NCBI GenBank assembly: GCA_022478985.1
Contig: JAKSZP010004222.1
Coordinates: forward strand, 1 to 64,000
Length of the DNA: 64,000 nucleotides
Source of the DNA: Massospora cicadina
Lineage: Eukaryota; Entomophthoromycota; Entomophthoromycetes; Entomophthorales; Entomophthoraceae
Direction of reading: 5' to 3'
A model generated the notes under the pieces. It had not been told where the DNA came from. It ran no database searches and saw only the letters and a program-made list of their open reading frames with translations. The translations under genes were made by a program, and so were the position numbers. Positions 55,747 through 64,000 of the stretch are shown in pieces. Position 1 is the first letter of the stretch. Every line of letters starts with the position of its first letter.

Positions 55747-55951
55747 GGAACTATGGGTCCATCTGAGGTTCAAAGTCCTTGCAGACCAGTGGGTCCCCCT
55801 TGACCTATTGAGCCCAATGGACCTATGGGACTTAGAGGACCCAATGTACTTTCTGGATTAGTTTGACCTCCTGAGCCAGGTGGACCTCCTGGTCTAATAG
55901 GGCACTGGACCTCCTGGACCCCCTGGTGCTGTTGAACCTCTAGGGCTCCTC
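55747..55951 (+). other. Collagen-like Gly-X-Y domain in gag leader, element E
   Basis: In the frame of ATG 55594, 18 successive triplets have first positions G,G,E,S,R,G,stop,E,G,G,G,V,G,stop,E,G,G,G. Every exception is one base from a Gly codon. After a frameshift about five more triplets follow (GPPGPPGAVEPLG). X and Y are rich in Pro, e.g. GPMGLRGPN and GGPPGLIG. The ancestral domain was therefore about 23 uninterrupted triplets. Collagen-like segments form triple helices; here it precedes the capsid block. Element F has a shorter remnant in the same place. Confidence 0.75.
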
Positions 55952-56420
55952 CAACCATCTAACTCCATATGCTCTGATTCTATATGAGTCAAATAATATT
56001 TCACTCCTTGACATGATTGAATGGTTGCAAGTGAAATTTAATAGGGTAGCACTGGCATATAACTTGACTCCAGATGGGACACCTATTGACCACCTCTTGT
56101 CATCCCAGTCCTTATCTGATGAGATGAATAATATGGGCAAAATGGGCTAAAGATACTTATGTCTTGTTAAAATCTTGTGAATCTAAAGGGGCTATACTTC
56201 AAAGCAAGGTTGATTCCTTGGATATTAAATACCATGCGCAACAAGAGCAAATTTGTAAATTAACACAAAGTTAGTTTTTAAAATGGACCATCTGAAGTTA
56301 AAATATCAAATTAACGATATTTGCACTGAGGTTGCTGATCTGCACCCTTAATATTCTTCCCAAGCCTCCAACTCTAAATTGTACATCTTCACTCAACCAG
56401 AACAGCCTGAGTTTAAGTAT
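55952..56420 (+). pseudogene. Gag leader between Gly-X-Y and capsid, element E
   Basis: Pieces such as MIEWLQVKFNRVALAYNLTP (about 56010) and HLKLKYQINDICTEVADL (about 56290) suggest helical, possibly coiled-coil sequence. In F the equivalent piece is a clear Leu/Glu heptad stretch. Several stops. Confidence 0.45.
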
Positions 56421-57180
56421 TAATGGCTTATGCTCCTAAAAGTTCTAAACCTATATTCAAGGATAAGTATTCTCCTGGGGAAGGGAGTATCATCCTTTTC
56501 TATGTTTATACAAGAAGGCTCTGTGGGAGGCAACGGATCTTCAAAAGATAAATTTATTTGCCCAGTAGTCTAGATTGTTTGGCTCAGGACATTATGATTC
56601 TTCACCTGATGACTTGCACTACTTGGGATCAAATCAAAGAGGAGTTGCTAAAGGAATTTGGGAGCGAGTAGACCTTATGCTCTAAAAAACAGGCTTTTAT
56701 GGGAATACATCCCCTTCAAATTAGACCCAATAAAGACTTTGCACACCAGTTCTATCAAGAGTCGCAGACTTTGGTGGCCTGTGGTCAGTTAAATCTTGAC
56801 GATGCTATTACAGCCGTTATGTCCACTTTAACTTCCTGACTCAATTGCAAGTCTACCTGATAAGTGTGAAGAAGAACCTTTGAAGTATCTTGACCATTAA
56901 TGAGGTCTTGTTGGAATTACCACCTCATTTCACCAAAATTCCCCACATTTACAATTCTTTGAAGCTGAGTCATCCTAAAGTGTATGTAATATATAAAAAC
57001 TCTTGGCTATTCAATGTAAATATTGTCACCGCTACTTCCATACTGAAGACCACTGTTTTAAGAAGAAAGCGGATGAGAAGAAAAGGGAGGAAAAATCCAA
57101 TGAGATCTATCATCTTGATAATGATTCAGGTATACCCAGGGTGACCAAATACCTGTAGAGTATAATAGAGAAGAACATTT
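56421..57180 (+). pseudogene. Gag capsid and nucleocapsid, element E
   Basis: Capsid starts KDKYSPGEGSIILFYVYT (about 56460). It runs on through TTWDQIKEELLKEFGSE and QLNLDDAITAVMSTLTS to about 56840. The nucleocapsid has an intact zinc knuckle, CKYCHRYFHTEDHC (57015-57056), followed by a basic/acidic stretch (FKKKADEKKREEKSNE). At least two frameshifts precede the knuckle. Confidence 0.85.
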
Positions 57181-57219
57181 TTCTTCTTATGCCTTGTCAT
57201 CCTTGTTGGCGCTACCTTC

Positions 57220-57700
57220 ACAATTTGGAAGTATGACCACTCACATTGATCTTTGAGTAAACCAGGCCAAAGCTATGGCCATCATCCTCAATACTAGCTC
57301 TCATGTGAATGTAGTCTCATCTAAGTTGACCAAGTGGATCAAACTTACTCCAGATATATCCCATTTTGAGGAGTATGGAAAAGCAGGACCCCAGAGTATG
57401 GGGTCAATTGGAGCTTTTTCGTCACCTCCCTTAAAGATCAGAAGGTTAAAATTTAAGGTACCTGCGATTGTTTTGAGTAATTTGAGTTATGACCTCCTTT
57501 TTGGGGACCCAATTTTTACAGGAATTTGACAGAATCATTAGTTACCCTGACTCTTCTCTATCCCTTTTGAGGTATTGGGCTACATTATTTTTATCTGAAC
57601 ATGCTCTTATTCAACATACCAATCGTCAGGTTTGTTTGTTGGAATGGAAAAAGGTACCATTCTATACAGTATCATGTTTAAGGACCTCAAGTAAAAATTA
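57220..57700 (+). pseudogene. Protease of element E
   Basis: The 84-codon open frame 57275-57529 reads MAIILNTSSHVNVVSSKLTK. It corresponds to AILDTGSPVNVISTKLIKK of B with both key positions changed (DTGS to NTSS), so it is inactive. YDLLFGDPIFTGI matches the flap/C-terminal block. Confidence 0.8.
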
Positions 57701-58990
57701 CCTCCAAAGATGGCTGAAATTGAAGTAAATATGCTCATCTTCTTCCAAAATACCGTTGTTATTCCTCCAAAATCTCAGAAAATTGTTGACATCTCTTTAC
57801 ATTTCTTTATTCCCAAGGGACATTTATTACAGATCCAGGGAGTTTCAAACCCTTCTGTAAAGAAGATTTTGCCTTGTCCAAGGGTGCTGAACTGTGCTTA
57901 TTCAGGAGCGTTGCTCATTTTACTGGAAAAACTTATTAATGAACCAAAAAGTGTGTATCAAAAGACTCCAATAGCCTATGTTAAACTATTACCCCTTTCT
58001 CAGATTCATTGTTAAGAATTTTGGGAGTTTATAAGAATTTGGATTTAAATCCAATCAGAAAACTCTTACTGTGGGTCCTGCAATTGGAAGCCATCTTACT
58101 ATGGACCATGAAACTAGTGAACCAACAATTAAAAAATCTTATGATATTTTTGCAAAGAATACCTATGATTTTAATAATATGAATGGAGTGATGTATACCA
58201 TTGAAAATGGGGAGCATCCTCCTATCCAGGATAAGCCTTATTATAATTCAAAGGTCAAGGTGGTTCAAATCTCCAAGGAATTAGATCAATTACTGAAATC
58301 CAGATTATTGAGAACCTCCAATAGTCTGTGGGCCTCACTGTTCTTTTTGGTGAAGAATAAAGATGGCTCTCACCAGGTGGTTATGGATTATTGTAGGTTA
58401 AATATGATTACTCATTGAGATAGCTAACCCTTACCAAGGTGATGATTACTTTCAGTTGCTTGCTGGCACTATATGCTTTTATGCAATAGATTTAGCCAGT
58501 GGTTATTGGAAGATCAAGTAGCTCCAGAAGACCAGGCCAAATGTGCTTTGATTTCTACCAAGGGCATGTATGAACCAACCCATATACCTCAAGGGCTGAG
58601 CAATGCTCCAGCCACTTTTCAGAGGGCCATGAATGGAATGCTCTGTGATTTAGAGCTGACCTGCGTCCTGGTATACTAAGATGGCATTACCATGTTTTTT
58701 AAAGAAATTTACCAAGAATTTGGACCACTTATAAGAAGTCCTTAAACAAATTTGAAATTCTTAAAGCTTAAACCTTACAAATGTTCCTTCTTCAAGAATG
58801 AAATGGAGTTCTTAAGCCACAAGGTTTTGGCTAAATGGTTAACCTCTACCAAACAAAATTGCAACAATTAGTCAAGTGTCTCCTCCAGACTTTTTGCAGA
58901 ATATACAGGACTTCTTAGGTATGGTAAGATATTATTGACAGTTAATACCTAAATTTGCCAATCTGACTAAACCTCTATTCCATTTACTAC
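57701..58990 (+). pseudogene. Reverse transcriptase of element E
   Basis: The linker is at 57710-58015 (VVIPPKSQKIVDISLHFFIP). RT proper has LRTSNSLWASLFFLVKNKDG then HQVVMDYCRLNMIT (58305-58410), AIDLASGYWKI (58481) and THIPQGLSNAPATFQRAMNG (58579-58638). The active site (58660-58690) reads VYxDGIT, with the Leu codon a stop and the second Asp changed to Gly. Confidence 0.85.
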
Positions 58991-59480
58991 AAAAAGGTGA
59001 GTTTTTGAGTGGGGCTCTGCTCAAGAGCAACCATTCAATTATCTCAGAACTGCTCTCAACAAAGCGCCTGTTTTTATCCATCATCAATTTAATAAGCATT
59101 TTTTGTATAATAACATATGTAGTGTTGCTATTGGAGCTATCCTTTCTCAGTACAATGAGGATTGAATTGACCAATCTGTGGCCTCCTACAGCAAGACCCT
59201 ATCTAAAGTTGAGCGAAATTGCAGCGTTACCAAATGGAGTACCTAGATGTAATTATGGCAATTAAACCCTTCTGACCCTTCTTATATGGCAACCACTTTT
59301 ATGTTGTTAATTACCATACTTCTCTAAGATGGTTACAAGTTATGAGGGATCTGGATGGGAAGTTGGCTCGGTGTGTCTTATGATTGCAAATTAATGATTT
59401 TCAATCATTCATTGTTCAGGTATTAAACATCAAAATGCCAGTGGCCTATCTTGGTTGCCTGTGCTAGCCTTAATATCATA
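58991..59480 (+). pseudogene. RNase H of element E
   Basis: SVAIGAILSQYNED (about 59113-59155), SYSKTLSKVERNCSVT (59185-59232) and VNYHTSLRWLQVMRDLDGKL (about 59300-59370), then IKHQNASGLSWLP (59425-59463), in several frames. The order and spacing fit Gypsy RNase H. Confidence 0.8.
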
Positions 59481-59569
59481 AAGAAGGAGTGATTATCTGA
59501 TCTAATTGGATGATTGGAGCTTGGGATAAAGAGTTTAAAAAAGATTGAGCTTTTCTTAAAATCATTACC

Positions 59570-60254
59570 AAGGACACCATGATACAAGAAGGGTCTTTGT
59601 ATAATAAAGTCAACTCCAAATGGCTACCATTTTTACACCCAAATTCATGGGTCTAACGCTATTATGGAAGGGCATAGTAAGTAGGTCATGGTGGCCTGAA
59701 GAAGACTAAGGAGTGGTTAAAATCCAGATACTATTAGAATAACATGACTGCTTCTATTGAGTAAACTCTGGATGTATGACTCATCTGTAAAAGCCATGGT
59801 GCTTTTAATCCTAATTACCAACATCAAGTGATTCCACTGACTAAAGCTTTTAAAGTAGTAAGTATTAATGTTATATGACTTTTGTCTTGAGGTTGCATGG
59901 TCACTAAAACTTTATTATGGCCGTTGACATTTTACTAAATGGCAAAAAGCCATCTCATTTGCTACTTTCTCTGGTAAATTATTGCCTTGTTACTCTACCA
60001 TCAAATACTCACCCAACATGGGTGTCCCAAGGTCCTTATGTTGGACAATGGGACTAATTTTTAAATTCCCAACTTATACAAGAATTGTTAAGGTTGTTTA
60101 ATACTTCTCAACAGTTCATCGTCCCCTATCACCTATCAACAAATGGGGCTATTGAGCGAGTCAACGGAACCTTAGTCTCCAAGTTTTGAGAAAGATGGCT
60201 TCCTCTGACCCATCTCAGTGGAACTCTTATTTACCTAGTGCTTTGTTTTCTTAC
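59570..60254 (+). pseudogene. Integrase of element E, first part
   Basis: A degraded zinc domain (about 59660-59800, ending CKSHGAF-like) is followed by the core. The first catalytic Asp reads Asn (SINVI, about 59865). LMLDNGTNF (60030) keeps the second Asp, and NGAIERVNGTLVS (60140-60180) keeps the third acid (GAG 60154-60156). The sequence LPSALFSY stops at 60254, where the solo LTR begins. Confidence 0.8.
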
Positions 60255-61260
60255 TGTTGCAAAATTGACCCTGGGCTCCACTAGTGTGCCAGGCCAACCA
60301 GTATGAAAACTGATGGCCCTTTGCTGTTTCACCTTCATTGGTGTACCAACTCCTATATTATCTACTTCTACCTCACTGGGTATTAGCCACAGAGAAGTAA
60401 AAGTATGATAAGGAGGAGGTATGGGAGCTGGCAGCACCGCCCACTCCAGGTGTGATTACCCGCGCCTCTCAGGGATCCCTAACCTATCTACTTCTACCCT
60501 ACAAGTCTTAGCACTATAAAGTAAAAGTAAGAATGGTGTGAGAGAGATGTTTATTAGGAGGGAATGAACAACTATTTATACTACTTTCAGGGCTACTGCA
60601 CCCAAGTACTCTTTGGCCAATCATCTTCTGGAAAACCCATTGACCTCTAGATTCCAAACCTCTATCAGATTATAAACTTTTATTCAGTCATCCTCATAGC
60701 AATTCCCTCCAGATCTGCTCATCTGATCACTGAATATTTAATTAGGTTAATCCATCCTCAGCATAAGTCGCTGGTCAATTGTATATAAATTCATAATTAA
60801 ATAGACATTGAGCATCCTTGGCATGAGTCACCAGTACTCCAAATTAGATGTAAATTCATAAATGATTGTTAACGAATACTTTGACTTTCTGCCAGAAAAT
60901 CCCACAATCATTTCTTATGGCAGTTGGCATAGGGATAAGATTTTGACGACTCAAACTATAGTTAGCAAAATCATTCGTTAGATGCTGTAACTGAGTACAG
61001 CAGTATTCCCCTGAAAATTCCCACAATAGTTAGCAAAATCATTGTTAGATGCTGGTAACTCAATACAGCAGCTTTTCACCAGAAATTCTACAATCACAAT
61101 AGTAGAGCTGAACTGGGAATCCGCTGAACCTAAACAATTATTATTATTTTTATACCATTAAATAGTATCAAACTAGGCAATTAGCTGGCAATTACGCCCA
61201 ACTAACCAAAACCCCTAATTGGATACTATCAGAATGGTTCATCTGGTTAAAACCCTGACA
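60255..61260. repeat. Solo LTR, family S3 (inside element E integrase)
   Basis: 1,006 bp, tgttgc...cctgaca, with a perfect TSD cttac (60250-60254, 61261-61265). The integrase reading resumes with ISCHQNNKMSPFKCVYG. Internally it contains three pairs of duplicated segments, including agttagcaaaatcatt (about 60961 and 61026). Family member at 53815. Confidence 0.85.
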
Positions 61261-61265
61261 CTTAC

Positions 61266-61719
61266 CAGAATCAGTTGCCATCAAAATAATAAGATGTCAC
61301 CTTTTAAGTGTGTCTATGGGAAAGATCCTTCAGTATCCCTTATGTGTTCAGGAAATACCTTGATAAAAAGTGTTCCAGAAAACTTCAATTTAGTTATGAG
61401 GAATCTTCCTGATGAAATAATATGCCTACAAGCTCAAGCGATGAGGTCAATTAAAAATGACCACTAAAAGAAAACCCTTAGGAGTAACTAACATAAGCCC
61501 ACTTTACCTAGATATCATATAGGAGATTACGTTATATACTATCATTCTCAGCCTGGTGGGTGAATAAAAATTAGAATTTAACTTTTTGGGTCCCTATAAA
61601 TTCATTTTATAAAGAGGGCTTGAGTATTCAATTGTTCATGCTGATACAGTTATAGTTTTTTGTGTCCATCCCAGTTTTCGAGGATGCATCCTCCATTATA
61701 CCTGCTTATTGGGGTGGGA
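61266..61719 (+). pseudogene. Integrase of element E, last part
   Basis: The open frame 61219-61467 contains, after the LTR end, NKMSPFKCVYGKDPSVSLM (about 61290-61350), the KMSPFEVLYGR block of Gypsy integrases, and then the linker. YHIGDYVIYYHSQPGG-like sequence (61510-61560) is the barrel domain. Purine-rich ggggtgggaa (61711-61720) is the candidate polypurine tract. Confidence 0.75.
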
Positions 61720-62030
61720 AGTTTCAGGACTTTGCCAAATTCTTCTGTCCCTGAATCCATTACTTCATATATTCCTACATCAGCTTATGAGGGGGAACTT
61801 TGTGAATTTGGTCTCATCAAGTCTTCTAAACATGATCACGCTTATCCCAATTGTCAGGATTCTGGCCTGAAGTGAATATTTGAGAAAAATGGATGATAGG
61901 ATTTGATCCTTATTTCTAGCTTATATAATAAATATTATTATCAGGAAATATACCCCAATTAACTTTACCTAAACTTCCCAATATTAGGATCAGAACCCAA
62001 CCTGAAAAGGCAGTCAAATATTGTTCAACT
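61720..62030 (+). repeat. 3' LTR of element E (right edge approximate)
   Basis: Matches 54604 onward: tttcaggactttgccaaa, ccctgaatccattac, tcatgatcacgctt-type stretch. Similarity fades toward 62030. Confidence 0.65.
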
Positions 62031-62780
62031 GACATGACCAGAGCGTTTCATAATCCCCAGAGTAACAAATAGGTTTTATCTTGGCTTGGACATGCTTTAT
62101 AATTCCCAAATATACTGGCCCTCAAACCTTTCTATTATTATTATTATTATTATTTTGGTAAACTAAGCCAACAGTTCCGCTAAGCTAGGCATCTATAACC
62201 TAGTAAATTTCTTATCTCCCTCTTATACTATATCACTGTTGCCTATCCTGAATTCCCTTTCCTATCCCACTTTTAGCCTTAAGGTACTATAGCTACCTTA
62301 AAGCTCTATTTTAAAAAAAATATATTTTGGCAGGTCTACCACTTTAACAACCTCACTTGGATATGCCAAACTAGGAGTTTTTCACATGATTGAAGAATTT
62401 AGTTTATTAAAGTACACCTTTTTATCCATTGCTTATGTAATAGGAACCCTGCCTATTTCTTATCAGACAGATGGTATAACAACATCTATGTTTTAACAAA
62501 AATGGTGCTCCCTTCCAGGTGCTCCCAAGCCCCCATGAGGGCTACAACCAAGGAAGGAGAAGGAACGGTCCTCATCCTGGGTCTCTGCCCAACTCTCATA
62601 AAGCAATCAAAGACCAGGAGGGTTTTCAGTAGGATTAGTTGGGGGTTTCTCCAGATAGTCTAATTTTTCTTTAAAACCTGGGCCTCAAAACCCAGGATAA
62701 ATTTGGGCCTCAAACCCAGGTTAAAATGGGGCCATTCCCCTAATGTTCTTATAATACTATCATTAATATAATTATTTTTA
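62031..62780. other. Unassigned spacer
   Basis: Holds an ATT microsatellite (62132-62155) and a short tandem of gggcctcaaa-cccagg units (62675-62725). No gene seen. Confidence 0.4.
62132..62155. repeat. (TTA)n microsatellite
   Basis: About seven uninterrupted TTA units. Confidence 0.8.
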
Positions 62781-62795
62781 CTACCCCTAGCATCT

Positions 62796-63643
62796 TTTTT
62801 TTAGCACTAGGTGGTCCCAACCTAATGGGGGGATACACTAATTTTTAATTAATCATATCTGAGCTCCTAAGAGCTTGAGGCGAAGGCAGTGGTAAGATGA
62901 GGTGTCAAGAAAGTGTGGGGTGAAGTTTTTCCAGAGACAGGTGTCCACTCAAACTGACTTATTGGCCCATGGTTACATGGTAAATACTCACAGTGCAATC
63001 TTGAAATGAAATTATAAATGGGTGATCATATGGGCAGCGTCCACAGTTTAGAGTCAAAAGTGACACAATAATGAGTTATAGATAGTCCATATCAATATGC
63101 CAAATGACAAGACCCATAATGATTGGGAACAACTGAGAAAGTGAGAGGTTGAACATGAAGTCCTAAACAGTGTTCCATACCCAGGGTTCTGTTTGCAGGA
63201 GTTTGCGGACCTTGTTCCAGAAAGGGGCTATGAGGGGGCAAGTAAAGAAGCGGTGGAGGCGGGTGTCTATCAGCTCTGCGCATTGTGGGCAGCTCTTATT
63301 GTAGAAGATGGGACCCATTTGATCCCCTGTCCTGTATGAGCAGTGTAGAACTCGCCACAGTGTATTTGACATTTTTGTTGAAAGAACAGGGTGGGTAACA
63401 TCTTTCCAAAGCTCCCTGAGATTTCATTTCACATCAGGGGGTAGGAGTTCAAGGAGACGAGGCAGCATTGGGGGTCTGTTCAATGAGTGGAGGAGGGAGA
63501 TAACAATTCTCCCATTGTGGACCAGGGTGTGATGTCAGGGGCTGATCCCAGGGCCCCTCCATTTATAAGGGAAGGTATGTACACCCGCACCCCTACCCTC
63601 TTAATCGCAAGGAGAGCCTGGTTCCAGTAAAAACTTGATGAGG
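62796..63643 (-). mobile_element. 5'-truncated LINE (848 bp)
   Basis: On the minus strand this copy corresponds to about 12010-12853 of the long LINE. It ends ...ggttgggaccacctagtgct plus A run at 62796 and is truncated at 63643 within the tcatcaagtttttactgg region. Flanks ctacccctagcatct (62781-62795) and ctaactctagtatct (63644-63658) match at 12 of 15, a worn TSD. Confidence 0.85.
63092..63372 (-). pseudogene. RVT-type zinc-finger fragment of the truncated LINE
   Basis: MSNTLWRVLHCSYRTGDQMG is followed by CPQCAELIDTRLHRFFTC, an intact CxxC...HxxxxC arrangement of the zf-RVT type, then PLIAPFWNKVRKLL. Two overlapping open frames cover it. The same region of the long LINE has lost its first Cys. 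It is only the polymerase tail and cannot act alone. Confidence 0.8.
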
Positions 63644-63708
63644 CTAACTCTAGTATCTAATTTTAATCAAGAACACTCCCTGGGACCCATACCCAATGTC
63701 AAAGATAA

Positions 63709-63945
63709 TCCCTAATGGTTTTCTAAAATGCCAGAAATTGATGCCAATGATCACTCAAAATAGGCCTGGCGTTCAGTTTCCCTGCCGCCTATTTTCCTTC
63801 CAAAACATTTTCCTAATGCCAACTCCAATGCTAATGCTCTTTCTGGGGTCAAATCCCTAAATGATTTTTCTTAAAACACAGGCAATCAATGCCAAAGTTT
63901 GCTCAAAATTAGCCAGACATTCAGTTCCCCGCCGCCTTTTCTCTT
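63709..63945 (+). repeat. Two-copy imperfect tandem repeat (~147 bp)
   Basis: Segments tccctaa-tgg-tttt...caatgccaa...ctcaaaat-gcc...ttcagtt-ccc-gccgcct occur at about 63709-63790 and 63855-63943. The array may continue past the window end. Confidence 0.55.
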
Positions 63946-64000
63946 CTGGTGATTTCTGCTGATGATTCCAGATCTCTGCATTTTGTTTGCTATGACTCCT

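Larger units (their letters stand above)
54604..62030 (+). mobile_element. Gypsy element E (interrupted by solo LTR)
   Basis: A plus-strand element of 7.4 kb, 6.4 kb without the solo LTR at 60255-61260. It has LTRs of about 350 and 310 bp, a primer site, a long gag with Gly-X-Y block and intact zinc knuckle, protease, RT, RNase H and integrase. All enzymes are broken. No clear TSD was found because the 3' LTR's right edge is uncertain. Confidence 0.85.

Noticed and set aside
55770..55958. Gly/Pro-rich minus-strand frame opposite the collagen-like block
   Set aside because: It is the antisense shadow of the plus-strand Gly-X-Y repeat (Pro and Gly codons are complementary).
60255..60480. SINE interpretation of the E integrase insert
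   Set aside because: No A/B boxes were found, and the 5-bp TSD with TG...CA ends fits an LTR instead.
62660..62725. Short gggcctcaaa-cccagg tandem as a CRISPR-like or regulatory array
   Set aside because: Only two units with no spacers; a local duplication.

Overview
This window is a graveyard of nested, decayed transposable elements in AT-rich eukaryotic DNA. I found no host gene, rRNA gene or CRISPR array. The only tRNA-like sequences are pseudogenes or SINE heads. The elements are Ty3/Gypsy-type LTR retrotransposons (one with an integrase chromodomain), an APE/RT LINE with a poly-A tail, tRNA-headed SINEs, a miniature LTR element and several solo LTRs. This mix and the protein motifs fit a repeat-rich fungal genome best, but that is inference and no sequence here settles the species.

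Layout. 393-3075 (minus): 3' half of Gypsy element D. ~3076-16654 (plus): Gypsy element A, split inside pol by a near-full-length LINE (6866-12853) with matching target-site duplications (TSDs). 19365-28651 (minus): Gypsy element F, itself hit by a solo LTR (20881-22285), a tRNA-Gly-derived SINE (22523-22806) and a second solo LTR (25812-26660). 28864-29152: another SINE. 29739-31157: solo LTR. 31163-34946: AT-rich, gene-free. 34952-46812: Gypsy element B, whose 5' LTR is interrupted by a complete chromovirus, element C (35247-40803). 47109-48336: miniature LTR element. 49701-50976: solo LTR. 50982-53814: AT-rich DNA with a ~105-bp degenerate satellite. 54604-~62030: Gypsy element E, with its integrase cut by a solo LTR (60255-61260). 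62796-63643 (minus): 5'-truncated LINE.

Most insertions can be dated relative to one another, because the host element's reading frame or LTR resumes after the insert and a TSD flanks it. Decay is dominated by transitions, so nearly all reading frames carry stops and frameshifts. No element in the window looks autonomous.

Most unusual observations: (1) a collagen-like Gly-X-Y block upstream of the capsid region in two different Gypsy elements (E and F), followed by coiled-coil-like sequence in F; (2) a self-priming (Tf1/sushi-type) signature in chromovirus C; (3) LINE insertions only 18-45 bp long, each with a 12-16 bp TSD; (4) SINEs with different heads and bodies but one shared 3' tail; (5) a miniature LTR element with a perfect TSD.
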